Shown here piece after piece: positions 53,641-64,000 of a stretch of DNA of 64,000 bases. Origin of the DNA: Pipra filicauda. Taxonomy: Eukaryota > Chordata > Aves > Passeriformes > Pipridae. The notes beneath the pieces were generated by a model that was given only the letters and a program-made list of their open reading frames with translations, had not been told where the DNA came from and searched no databases. The translations under genes and the position numbers were made by a program. Position 1 is the first letter of the stretch, and each line of letters starts with the position of its first letter. Location of the stretch: assembly GCF_003945595.2 (NCBI RefSeq), contig NW_024104443.1, positions 3,348,001 through 3,412,000 on the forward strand, read 5' to 3'.

Positions 53641-56600
53641 CGAACAATTACTTTTAAAAATAGAAAATTAAGAAATTCAATTTTTCAATTTTTTACTTGC
53701 ACCATCAGTTGTTTTGCTGACTCTGATCTTCTAAGCCCATTTTGTTTCTGCAATAGGTTGCAAAATTGTATTTTCAACCTTTTCAAATACCAGAATTCTA
53801 ACCCTACTCTTAAACTTGAAGTTTTCTAGCTGTTGAGATTTACATATATAATTTTTATGTATTTTATATCCAAGTTACTATAGAGCCTAAATGAGAACAT
53901 AGCAAAATCTCTCTGCTGATATCATAAAGCAAAATTTTAAAACTTAAAATACATCACAAATATAAATGTTCTGGTTATTATTCAAAATGCTGGAGCAAGG
54001 ACTATAAAATCCTTGAAAATACATAGTACCTTATGTAGGTTCATCTTCATCATTAGTGTTTTCAAAAGAGTATCAGCACTTGATTCTTTGATAAATTATC
54101 ATGCAATGTAGAGCAGTGATGTCAAACAGGTAAAAATGAAGCCTATGTATCAAATGCTTTTTCTTTCAAGTAACTAATAGCATTTAATGACTTCTTGCTC
54201 AATGAGATATAGAAATATCTTTAGCTGCCTCTGAAGATGAACTAAACTATTCCGGTTAACAATAAATTAACCTGTTACAGAGAAGTAAAATTAAAAGAAA
54301 ATAAGGTCGCAAAAGTATTCTATTAAAAACTCCTGCTCAGTTCCTAAGTTTCTATGTAATTACATTTAACTACTGAATTGTGAGTTATCAAAACCTCTCT
54401 TAGGCAAACATTTGGGAAAAGCTTCAGAAAGCTTCATTCCTCTTTGTCAATAATATTTTAGGTGTTTTAAAAACAGAACCATGTAAGAGTGGTAGGTAGC
54501 TCTGGTTTTGAATATACATGTGGCAGGTAGATGAATTGTTTAAAAAAAGTAAGAAAAATTTGCTGATCCCATATTAGAAAAAAAAATCACAGTAAGAAAG
54601 TATTTGTCGGAATTTTCTTCTGATGCTCCAAAACTAGCAGCTCAGAAATATACTACTCTAAAAGACTTCTCTCAAAGACTATTCATCATTTAGTGCCAAT
54701 TTCTATAAGGCTCTTAAACTTAAGTTTCCTTTTTCTTGGTCAATTAATCTTGAGAGGATACAGACAGTATCTGATCCTTGCATTCTTTTAAAGGACATTG
54801 AAAGTGACATTCTTTACATCCCTGTCCTGTGAGAGCTTTGGGACAGGCAAGAGGTTTAGGTCTCCTTGGGCCTGATCCTGTAAATCATTATCCCTGTGAC
54901 TTGCTCATTTTCACACAAGAAAAGTGTTGACAGTGGGACTAGTTTTGTAGGAACTGCTTGCATGAAAGAAGGTTTCCATGTTCAGGTCCCAGAACTATCT
55001 TTTCATACTAGCTATGTAGGGCATACTGGCAAAAATATATATGAACAAGTTTTTAAAATAAAAAACTTGTGCGTCGTACGTGTGTGACAAGGAACATAAA
55101 CACCCTGAATTCAGGGCCACTGTCTTAAGTTCTTCTTCAGGGAATTTTTCTATCACTTCCAAAGGAACTCAAGCATGATCAGAGACTTCAGTGTTAGACA
55201 CAGTATGAATTATGCAGTCTTTGGTATAGAAAGAATAATATAATAGGTATTTTAAGAAAACTGATAAAGTAAGAAAGTTTTGCAGGTTCTTTGAATTCAT
55301 GTAAGGTACCTGAAATCAGGTAACAAAAGTAGTTTACAAAATAACAATTCCCCAAAAGTACCCATTTGTCAGATCATTTAAACTGGAAATCAGTATGTAT
55401 GTACACAGCCTCAAATACAGAGGCTAGTACTCGTTCACAGGTGGTAATATTTTCATGCCCTGCCAAGCCTCTAGGGTTTAGTTATTATACTCCATATAAA
55501 CATCTTTATTCTTCAACCACAATAGCCAGGAAAGTGCGAATGAATGAAATCTAGTCACAGTTGCATCTAATATAATTTATCGTTCATCTTGTAGTTATTT
55601 TAAAGTACAGATATGAAGCTAGGGCATTTGCTATTAAACTGATCGCCACATATGTGCTAGGAAAATTTTGTGTCAAAGCAATTCTTTTCTGATCACCAGT
55701 AAAATACTGGTGAAGTGCCTTTTTCTGCTCAATTCTCATATCTTTAGTCTTAAATTGTGTATTACGGTATTTATTTAATATGAGAATGCAGGTATTTGGT
55801 AATAATAACCATTATATACAATAAAGAAAATAGAACTTTTCTGTAAAACACAATGTCTAGGTATCCACAATGATTCATTAAGTTTTGTTTTGCAATGTGC
55901 TGCTTTCCTCTTTTTTTTTTTTTTTTGAGAAAGGGACTTATTAGTTTGTCTTTATATTTGTTTTGTTTTTCAGGCTGACAGAAGGTCACACTAAGTTTTA
56001 TGGTAAACACGAAGTATTACAGTTACATAATGCACCAATAGTCTTATAAGTCTATCATTTACATTAAACTTTATCTTAGCCTGTATGCAACTGTACTGCA
56101 ACTACACCAGCCAGTTCTGTAAGGCTGATTAGCTCTACTCCTTTGTGTCAACAAATGTAAAGATTACTCAAAGTACTGCATAAAGACCAAAGCATACTAT
56201 TGCAAAAGAGGTTTGCAGTCCATGACTTAAATTCCCACATCAGTGCAAGGGGTCTTTCCATCACAAATGTAAGTATTCAAGTGAAAGATGCATAAAGTTA
56301 AACACTTGCAAGCACGCACTACCTAAACTCAAGAACAGAAGAGCCTGTGATAAAACGAAGTTTAAGAACATTTCACTCAAACTGGATCCTTAGTTTGATA
56401 AATCAGAGTGCATGCACTACAAGGTCATAGCTTTTAGTGAACTATTTAAATCAAATAGGCTTTTAGTGAACTATTTAAATCAAATAAGATTCCAACACTT
56501 CAATATCAAGCACACAAATAATGAAAACTAACTTCATCAAAGTTTAAACACTTATGACACTGATACAGACAAGTCAGCAATAATTTACTAGATATTGATT

Positions 56601-56870
56601 TAACTATGTTATTTGTCTAACAAGTTACTGTTAAGCAACTGCGCAATTATACATTTAAAACGTCTGCAAGCAACCTCAATCCCAGTCCACATAAAATGAC
56701 TGATACATTTTTCAAACGCAATAGGAAATGTACCTAGGACTTTTGTACCATGCCCACTATATTTTATTCCAATGCTGAATTTCACACGTACTTACATTAT
56801 AAAAATTTAGCTGTTTGGATGATCAGACTAGTCCTTCAGATATTTTCCTTTTATAGGAAAAAGAAAAAAT
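53641..56870. other. AT-rich stretch without recognised genes
   Basis: Inferred first part of the MEF2C 5' intron. It contains a T run near 55910-55926 and a 29-bp tandem duplication at 56431-56486. Nothing else is recognised. Confidence 0.6.
56431..56486. repeat. Tandem duplication, 29-bp period, about 1.9 copies
   Basis: CTTTTAGTGAACTATTTAAA with TCAAATAGG is immediately repeated and identical until the final base or two. Confidence 0.95.
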
Positions 56871-56878
56871 CCCTTTAC

Positions 56879-57350
56879 TTCTTCCAGCCTTAAATATTCA
56901 CCACCTGGTTCAACATGCAGCCGCCTTGAATCACACACACAACCTTCAAAGTCAATCCAATAAGCAGCCAGAAAGATGCCTGGTGTATCTGTGTGTGTGT
57001 GTGCGCGTGTGCGCGTGTGTGCAGCGTGGAGGAGGAGAAAGTGGCTGAGCTGCTGGTCGGATTAAAAGTAACCGGACTCGTCCTGAGATCGTCCAGGAAG
57101 GAAGTGACAGCAGGCGAATGGGAAAAGGCGAACAGCTCACAGCCTTTGTAACATCGCGGACGGGAAGGGGGAGGCGAGAAAGGATTCAAACTACACGCCT
57201 GATGAAGTGTCCTTTTCTGCTTCGCTCTCTCTTCCTCCCTTTTCTTCTCCTTCTCTGTGTCTCTATTTCTCTCCCTCTCCCACAATCCCAAACGAATGAC
57301 ACTCTCCTCCCGAGCTGGAGAAATAATCAGTTTCACTCTTGCAAAAAGGG
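56879..57350 (-). promoter_or_regulatory. Candidate distal non-coding first exon and promoter of MEF2C
   Basis: The DNA changes from AT-rich to balanced and CpG-containing here. On the minus strand, an AT box (GTTTTATTAAAAC, 57385-57373) is followed by a GC box (CCCGCCCCC, 57356-57348), then a GAGA-rich leader, and possible splice donors ACCAG|GTGGTG (exon end 56905) or GAA|GTAAAG (exon end 56879). Its distance from the start-codon exon, about 44 kb, is compatible with the large 5' intron known for vertebrate MEF2C. A 148-codon minus-strand frame across it is low-complexity (CA-derived His/Thr/Ala) and not believed. TSS and exon ends are unproven. Confidence 0.4.
56991..57021. repeat. (GT)n/(GC)n microsatellite
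   Basis: Alternating GTGTGT and GTGCGC, a purine-pyrimidine alternating tract with Z-DNA potential, within the candidate first exon. Confidence 0.9.
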
Positions 57351-57372
57351 GGCGGGATCAGATCCCTAAAGC

Positions 57373-57385
57373 GTTTTAATAAAAC
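57373..57385 (-). promoter_or_regulatory. AT box, TATA- or MEF2-like
   Basis: GTTTTATTAAAAC is an interrupted palindrome just upstream of a GC box and of the candidate first exon. It could serve as a TATA-like element or an A/T-rich factor site. Confidence 0.3.
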
Positions 57386-57392
57386 AAACATA

Positions 57393-57414
57393 GAGCAGCA
57401 GCAGCGGCAGCAGC
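57393..57414. repeat. Short (CAG)n/(CGG) tract
   Basis: AGCAGCAGCAGCGGCAGCAGC, a short trinucleotide run beside the AT box. Confidence 0.85.
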
Positions 57415-57654
57415 TCCTTGCCCCTCTAGTCTAAACTAGATTGATAAATTGCTCCACTACACTACTTTAATTATGTATATGGAATGCAGAATAAATCACC
57501 GAGCATCAGCACCTCAATCAAGCACTTTTTAAATGATAATTGCATCTTGGGTGAATCAATCTTTCCATTCCTGACATTTTGCTAATTTTAGTTCTACGGT
57601 GGGGGTAATGGCATATGCCACACGCAAACCTAATGACAATCCTTTATTATACCG

Positions 57655-58350
57655 AGCGAAGAAAAGGCGGCGACCCAGTGCGCGTTTCCCCCCTCCTGGG
57701 GACGGTAGCGCAGAAAGCGGAGGGCGCGCAGGGCAGGGCAGGGGGCAGGGCAGGGCAGCCGCGGGCCAGACCGCGCACCGCCCGGAGCAGCACATCCGCG
57801 GCGGGGCCGCCCGGGGGCCGCGGCGGTGGCCGAGCCCGCCCGCCCGCCCGCCGAGCCAGTGGGGCAGAGGGGCTTCGAGCCGTCCCTGCGAGTCGCCACC
57901 CCAGTGTGCCGGCGACGGCACCTCTGGAGCGGCTTCGCCCCCGGCGGGCGGGCCCGGCGCCAGGAGGGGGCACAGCCGGCGCGCGGCCGCCTGGCGGCCT
58001 GGAGGTCGCCGGCCTTTGCGCCGCCCCCGGAGCGCAGCGGTGCTGCGGCCCCTCGGCCCTCCCCTCCTTTTTCACAGACCTGCCGCCCAGCCCCTCGCAC
58101 CTTGGCCGGGCTCCCCCTCCCGAGCCCTTCGCTCGCTGAGCAGCCCAACTTCCCCAACTCATGCCGCTCGGCGTCCCGACGCGTGGGGAGCGGTCCCGGG
58201 GCAGTGCCGGCGCAGCGGCCCTTTCTCGACGGGGAGCACCGACCGGATCCCGGCCCGCTCGCCTTCTTGCGCGGGTCCTGGCCACGGCCGGCTGCTGGAG
58301 ACGATCTCGTGTCAGACTTACCCGCAGAAATGCAGCACTGGCAGCACGCT
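57655..58350. promoter_or_regulatory. CpG island
   Basis: About 700 bases of very high G+C with dense, undepleted CpG, bounded sharply by AT-rich DNA. CpG islands mark vertebrate promoters. A perfect minus-strand splice donor (GCGG|GTAAGT) sits at its upstream edge, exon end 58322. Long open frames on both strands (up to 287 codons) are a by-product of high G+C: they overlap each other in all frames, are Pro/Arg/Ala/Gly-rich, and run into poly-T-encoded Phe or Lys. They are not annotated as genes. Confidence 0.85.
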
Positions 58351-58367
58351 GTGTGAGAGGACAGGGC
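58322..58367 (-). other. Possible minus-strand non-coding exon end with consensus donor
   Basis: CTGCGG|GTAAGT on the minus strand matches the donor consensus almost fully. The exon would begin somewhere upstream, at or beyond the A-rich tract formed by 58368-58418. It could be another alternative first exon of MEF2C. Confidence 0.25.
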
Positions 58368-58418
58368 TTTTTTTTTTTTTTTTTTTTTTTTTGTCTTTCT
58401 CTTTTTTTTTTTTTTTTT
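58368..58418. repeat. Two poly-T tracts (25 and 17)
   Basis: T25 at 58368-58392 and T17 at 58402-58418, separated by GTCTTTCTC, directly at the CpG-island edge. Confidence 0.9.
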
Positions 58419-58429
58419 AATAGGTTCAT

Positions 58430-61400
58430 TTACTTCTAAAACCGGACTGAAAGGACTGCACTGTATAGGAGCTTGAATCCAGATTAAGCACATGGGGTAA
58501 TTTGTGAGTAAAACTGGACCTTGCAGATACTTGTTTTAATTTCCATGCAGATAGCCAACTTTTACAATCCTCTGAGAGCAGCAGGGGAGTTTGTAAAGGC
58601 ACAGACCATTATTTTTATGATAGATTAAGGTACTGCAAATAGGAACAGCACACATGATAAACCCAAATGACTGAATTCAAACACAGTGATAAATATATAT
58701 TTGGTTTATTTTAATACAGGTCTTGCAGTCTTTTCCCCTATAAACATCTCATTGGGCCACTGACCTACTTCCAAAATATTTGACAGTGAATAAATACCTT
58801 TTCAGTACAACTATACTTATTAAAACATGGATGCTCAAAGCATGGTCAGAGCAAAACAAAGCTCAGGCAGCTCTAACAAGCACCCTGCAATTGCTCTAAA
58901 CGCAGATCCCTAGAGAATACTGCGGATCTCATCATGCCCTGCTTCGTCTGGGTGAGAGTGCACAACTCTCCATGGGCAGGCAGTGACACGCTACAGATGC
59001 ACCCACACCAACAAAGATAGTGATACTGATGTGCCCAGAACCTACAGGCAGCCAGACGCGAGCCAAGCACATTGTACATGGTCGTGAGAGGCACATACGC
59101 TCTGCAGTGGCAGCAGCAGAGCCCAAAAAACACTGGGGAGAAATACTTTCTCAGCCTCTGGTCTGGAGGGAAGCACAGCAGGAAAGAAACGCAGAACAGT
59201 TACATGGGCTGTACCTTTGCTATGCCTCTTCTGCAGGCAATTTTGGTCTCCCAGCGCGGCTTCCAACTATCCAGTAATATTTGTATATTCTTAGTGGCAA
59301 AAATAGAAAACTCTTTTAAGACTTCACACTTTTTGCTCTAATTGAAAATGACTGTCATCTGTTTTATTTTGTGCAGGATGTGTAAGTTTTCTGGTTTCTG
59401 GTTAGTTGATAACACAGCCCTTCGATTGGCAGCACAGAAGACAAGCACTGTCATATTCTGAAAGTAATTATTAGAGTAAGCAAGTATTTCAGAAAATCAA
59501 AGTATAGAGCAGCTTGGAACATCAACTACACCTCCATGTGGGCACTTGTGGCCTAATCTTTATATAGCTGTGACCTTCACATACTGGAGCACCTTAAAGC
59601 CATGCCAAGTTTTTGTCACGAGTACAATTTATCAAGCCCATGTAAAAGACTCCTCGATTTTTAAAACAGGGTTCAGACGCTAGATGGACAAACAAACGGG
59701 AGGGATCAGGCTTTCTCACTCATCTCAGGGTTAGGTAAGGCATGAATTTATGCAGTATCATTTGAAGTGTTTAGGATTTTTTTTTCCTCTCATTTGTTGC
59801 ATTTCATTTAAAAATCTGGGATAATTTCAAGCAGTGAAAAACCTTTGTTCTGGTGTATGCACTTCTACTGATGCTCCACAAATGCACCATTTTCAAATTT
59901 CTGGCATGAGACTTAAATCTGCCCTTTTCTGCTGTCCACAGTTCATGTGTAGGACTGCTGACAAAATTATTTTTTCTCAATCCACCACCTGAGGCACGCA
60001 GTGTTTTAAATGATGAGACATCAATCAAAGTGTAATAGTTATAGAATAAGATCTCCAAAGCTTTATCAAAGAGGGTATCCAAGCATCTCTTTCCCTTACA
60101 AGTGTGATTATCTCAAGGTAACATTTCCTTTGAAGGTGATTATCAAAGTCCGTTTTTGTTCTTTTGAGGATGCAGAACATATCCTTCCCTAAGGAGACAT
60201 GAAATTGCCAGCTTACATCCTTTAATGGCGTTTAAACCAAAAAGCATTGAGGTTACTACGAAATGATCCACCTCCTTTGCATCTTAACCCTGGGGTGGCT
60301 TGGTTTCTATTTTCTGTTTAAAGTTCTGCTCAACCCCACTCCATTCCATGCCTTGCTCTCTTCCACCACCTCCCTATTTGTTAGAGCAACACAGTATAAC
60401 TCTTCTTCCCATGTCTGGCTGCTTTTAAACTTGGCCCATGCTGGGTGCAGCGCTTGAAGTGAGCTTTACAAAATTATTTTAAAGTGAGCTGGGGTGGTTG
60501 CCACAGCAACCCACCTTGAGAGAAATACAGGCTATAGATTAATCTACCCCACATGATTATTCAACAGTACTGTATTTATTCTTCATTCATTCAGAATATT
60601 CCCTCAATCCATATGCTTTCATAATGAACAGAAAGATATAAACTCAGATAATTTCAAAGATAATAGGATATATATTCCAGGAGCACAATTTAAATGCTTT
60701 GAAAACCACTGCAAAGAAACAACATGCACATGATTCTTTGCAAAATCATTTAATTGCAAAAAAATATCTGCAAGGTAGGCACAGCTGACATATTAACTTT
60801 AAATGAATTGGCATGTGATTACTAAAATGGTGTTATATACATCAACCAATGATTACAGAAAGCCTTTGTCACAGGAGTACCTGTAAGTACATAACACAGT
60901 AGAGTTTTGCTCTCCAGGTTTTGCTTTTAACATAAATCTCAAAATAATAAATAGTACTTTGTAATATAAATGCAATAAATATTAAACACTCACCACATAC
61001 ACCCTCTTTATTGTCAAAATCATCCACCTCCAATGCTTTACTTAATCTTTCCCATAGTAGTTACTTCAGAGTTTACACTTCTTGTTCGGCACCTTGGATG
61101 TTTAAAAGCAAAAAGTAGTATATTATTAAAATGCAAACCTATAATACTTAAATATACTTAAGGAGATTTATGAAGCAATTTCTATAAAAAAAATACGAGT
61201 CTTTACTGATGTGCACTTAGGCCTAAGTTACTTGTAAGTAACTTGGCTGTTATAAACTCCAACTTGATGTTTTCAGAAGCTGTTATAAACTCCATCCTAC
61301 CTTAGGGATGCTACACTATCAATAAAATTACAAAACTATTGATTGCAGCCTCCACCCTCCAGTTGGCATTTATGATTTTACATGCATTTTGGAAAACACG

Positions 61401-61480
61401 GCCATCTTGTTGTTTAATAAATGCCTGTTTGAAAGTCCAGGCCAAAATGTAAAGTTAAAGCTTGGTATATTAATTTCTTC
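58430..61480. other. Inter-island region without recognised genes
   Basis: Mostly AT-rich. The part at about 58880-59260 is more balanced with scattered CpG, and overlapping 64-89 codon frames there share no recognisable features. A 20-bp palindrome (61225-61244) and a 16-bp direct repeat GCTGTTATAAACTCCA (61246-61261 and 61279-61294) lie near the right end. Confidence 0.6.
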
Positions 61481-61493
61481 CTTTTAACTGCAG

Positions 61494-61777
61494 GTGTATA
61501 TGGTGCCAACACTCAGGCATGTATCTCCTCGGGTCTGCCTCAAGGAAGGCGACACTGGGTATCACTGGGAGAACCTTTTTTACCCCAAGATGATCGTTTT
61601 TCTCTGCACCTATGGCTGTGGAAAGGGGGTCCCCACTGGAACGACTCGGTCTGGAGGAGCCTCTGCCCCGATCCCTCGCACCTGCAGACACATTGTTTCC
61701 CCGGGGCTTCTCCTAATTTATTTATTGACTCATTATTTCTAGGGGCTGGGGTGGCACGGGAGGCACCGCAGGAGCAG
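61494..61777 (+). ncRNA. Possible exon of a divergent plus-strand transcript
   Basis: On the plus strand a pyrimidine-rich tract ends in CTTTTAACTGCAG at 61493, a strong acceptor, and GGAGCAG|GTATGA at 61777/61778 is a strong donor, defining a 284-nt candidate exon. A second acceptor, TTATTTCTAG at 61742, would give a 35-nt version. The open frame starting at 61494 ends by 61742 without recognisable homology, so if transcribed it is probably non-coding. Mammalian MEF2C has an upstream antisense lncRNA, which makes this plausible but not shown. Confidence 0.25.
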
Positions 61778-62560
61778 GTATGACTCCGGTGTCCGGCCCC
61801 ATGTCCTCACGCACCGCAGCCCGGGCGTCTGGTGGCCCCGGGCAGCCGTGAGGGGCAGGGAGCGCCCGGGAGGCCCTGGGACCGCTCCGGAGCTGCCGGG
61901 GCGTCCCCGAGCTCCCTTGGGGTGCCGGCTGCTGCGGCAGCAACCGCCCCCTCCTCTTCTTTCTCCTCCTCCTCCCCGCTCCGTTAGGAAGGCGATGAGG
62001 CGGCGCGGGGGGCGGTGGGAGTCCGGCCGGGCTGACGCCAGGGCGGGTGGTCCCGGGGAGGGAGGGAGAGCGGGGGCTGTCCCACTGCGGCTGGAGAGGG
62101 GCAGCCAGAAGGGCCGTGGCTGTTTGGGACTGGACGGGAATAGCAAAGTCCTGACAAAGGCTGGCTCTAGGGGAGGCTGGAAGCAGAAACCTGCCCGGCG
62201 TCCGCCCGCAGAGCTGCCCCCATCGGCCCCCTCCGGAGCCTGTTCAGAGCCGAGCCTGTTCACAGCCTTTGCCCGTTCACAGCCTTTGCCCACCGCTCCG
62301 ACCTTTGGAGCGAATGGGTGTCACTGGTTTGGGAGGCAGGAGCACCACTCTGCAGTGACAGCGAGGCTCGGGGTGCCACTCGTGTCAGCTCAGACCGGGA
62401 ACAGAGGCTCCCCTGGAGCAGGGCGGGTGGGAACGCAGTGGGAGCCTGGGCGCAGAGGCTGCGGTGAGGGCTGGAGTGCGACAACATATAGGGCCAGGCT
62501 GGTGAGGCTGCAGTAGCACGTGGAAGTGCTCCGACACGGACTGATGGGTGTCCAGCAGGC
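61745..62560. promoter_or_regulatory. Second CpG island
   Basis: High G+C with abundant CpG for about 800 bases, about 4 kb upstream of the first island. A 222-codon plus-strand and a 184-codon minus-strand frame overlap; both are Pro/Arg/Gly/Ala-rich and treated as composition artefacts. It may be an alternative or divergent promoter. Confidence 0.8.
62258..62291. repeat. Tandem duplication, 17 bp x 2
   Basis: GTTCACAGCCTTTGCCC occurs twice head to tail, identical, in the second CpG island. Confidence 0.95.
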
Positions 62561-62725
62561 CAGCGTCGCAGCCGTGGGGTGAGGGGTGTAGCAACATCTG
62601 GAAAGGCATCATAATTTTATTTTAGGCCTTGATGGAGGGCTTGGAGGTCAACTAATCTGGGGCATTATCTGTTACTTTCCAGGCTTTTTGAAAGTTGTTT
62701 TTTCAATTTCCCCTCCACTACCTTT

Positions 62726-62762
62726 AAAAAAAAAAAAAAAAAAGAAAGAAAGAAAAGAAAAC
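62726..62762. repeat. Poly-A with (GAAA)n
   Basis: Eighteen A residues followed by GAAAGAAAGAAAAGAAA. Confidence 0.9.
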
Positions 62763-63310
62763 TAAGATTTTTAATGCTCCCTTGCTGATATTTTCAAGGG
62801 CCTTTGCAGGGAAGAGACTGATTATAGAGGGAAAAAGACTGCCGAATGCACTAAGTCAACAATGAAAAGGGGGTTTATTTGTTTTGCTAAATTGATCCAG
62901 TTCTAGTAATCTGGAGTGCTTCATTGTTACCAAAGGCAGTTTCTGAAACTTTAGTTTGCAAGTTGATATTGTCCTTTAAATATCTCATAAACAGCTGCCC
63001 AAGGATTATTTTTATGCAGGAATTCTTTTAAGTGTAATGCCTTTTTTTATTATTTCTTTTTAAACTGTTTTCAAACTAGAGATAGGAGGTAACTTCTTCA
63101 TAGTCAACTTCCTTCTTTTAAAGAACATAGTCAACTGTTTTCTTTTAAAGATTACATATTAGTAAAATTGTCCTAAAGAGTGTAAAAATAGTATTTATTA
63201 CTTTGTGAATGACAACACAGACTAATACTAGAATCAGATTTGGGCCTAGTGATACTCTATTTGTTTGCCACATATGCATTTTAGAAATAGGTAATACTTA
63301 TGGTATGTAA

Positions 63311-63327
63311 TTTTTTTTTTTTTTTTT
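63311..63327. repeat. Poly-T tract (17)
   Basis: Seventeen consecutive T residues. Confidence 0.9.
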
Positions 63328-64000
63328 AAATATGACTGAAATTGCATCTGAAGGAAATTAACAGCTATAGAAATGTTGAATCTTGTGCTTGGCGGGGAAC
63401 ATGGATGCTGTGAAACCCATGTGGCATGTGCAAAGTTCCCTGCAGTCTGTTGAAATCCAGTATACTCTGACAGGTTGAGATGAGACACTAAACTGGAAGC
63501 TCAGCCCTATGTCAATGGCCACCCAGATCCTATTTCTGCCTCAGAATTAATCTGAGTATGCTGTAACTCCAGTTCCTGTACTAGCCACTACTCTCTAAGT
63601 CATTCAAATGTCCTTATCATCCTATGACAACATTCCACCAAATGTGTATAGTTTATATATACATGTACGTATTTTAGGGGTGTAACACTTGTAGTCAATG
63701 ATCTTACTTGAGTGTAACTAAAGGAAGAATTTAACCTACTAACCTTTCCCCTGTTGAGATTTAGGGACTCCAAAAATGTGAGTCTAGACTTGCATGAAAG
63801 AAATGCATCAGGGGGGTTTGAAGTTTTTCAGTGCTAGTCAGAAATTGGCAAGCAAACCTTCAGTCTCAGACAAACTCAGTAATTAGTTTCTATTCTACAC
63901 CCCTTTCCCTATCTCTTCTGACATAAAGTTAATGAGGTAAAATTCTAAGCTAAATTTTTTTTTCCTATGCAAAAATATAAAAATAGATCAAATGTAAGTT

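Larger units (their letters stand above)
62600..64000. other. AT-rich upstream flank without recognised genes
   Basis: Contains an A18 plus (GAAA)n tract at 62726-62762 and a T17 tract at 63311-63327. An 80-codon minus-strand frame crosses the latter and is not believable as a gene. Confidence 0.7.

Noticed and set aside
56890..57336. 148-codon minus-strand frame
   Set aside because: Composed largely of GAGA- and CA-derived low-complexity residues; better explained as a 5' UTR/promoter region.
57599..58493. Long open reading frames (up to 287 codons) on both strands
   Set aside because: They overlap in many frames at once within a CpG island, are Pro/Arg/Ala/Gly-rich and run into poly-T/poly-A-encoded Phe or Lys, as expected from high G+C rather than a gene.
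61739..62516. Open frames of 222 (+) and 184 (-) codons
   Set aside because: Also confined to a CpG island, overlapping on opposite strands, with no recognisable domain.

Overview
The window is nuclear DNA from a bird-like vertebrate. It holds the 5' part of the transcription-factor gene MEF2C on the minus strand, and everything else is intronic or upstream non-coding sequence. Two observations point to a bird. First, two exons encode residues 1-18 and 19-86 of a MEF2 protein with consensus splice sites, and an Asn-Ser-Thr-Asn stretch favours MEF2C over MEF2A. Second, the recognisable interspersed repeats are 5'-truncated CR1 LINEs ending in the ATTCTRTG-type octamer typical of bird and reptile CR1. 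In birds MEF2C is known to lie on the Z chromosome; the sequence itself cannot confirm that.

Layout, in + coordinates (the gene reads right to left). 1-442: start of the intron after coding exon 2. 443-646: coding exon 2 (rest of the MADS box plus the MEF2 domain). 647-13188: first coding intron, about 12.5 kb and AT-rich, with two CR1 fragments and long poly-T tracts. 13189-13242: first coding exon, preceded in the same exon by about 140 nt of 5' UTR carrying a 6-codon upstream ORF. 13384 to about 56.9 kb: about 43 kb of AT-rich sequence interpreted as the large 5' intron. It holds a possible alternative 5' exon near 16.85-17.35 kb, a short CR1 tail and an older LINE-like stretch near 36.5-37.3 kb, several perfect hairpins, microsatellites, and blocks that look like conserved regulatory elements. 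56.9-58.4 kb: GC-rich promoter-like region with a strong CpG island, the best candidate for the distal MEF2C promoter and non-coding first exon. 61.5-62.6 kb: a second CpG island with a plus-strand splice acceptor/donor pair, possibly a divergent non-coding transcript. 62.6-64.0 kb: AT-rich flank with poly-A and poly-T tracts.

Only the MEF2C exons are firmly supported as coding. The other open reading frames are short and lack recognisable protein features, except those inside CR1 elements. Promoter, alternative-exon and enhancer calls are inferences from composition and splice signals. No previously undescribed gene system was found.
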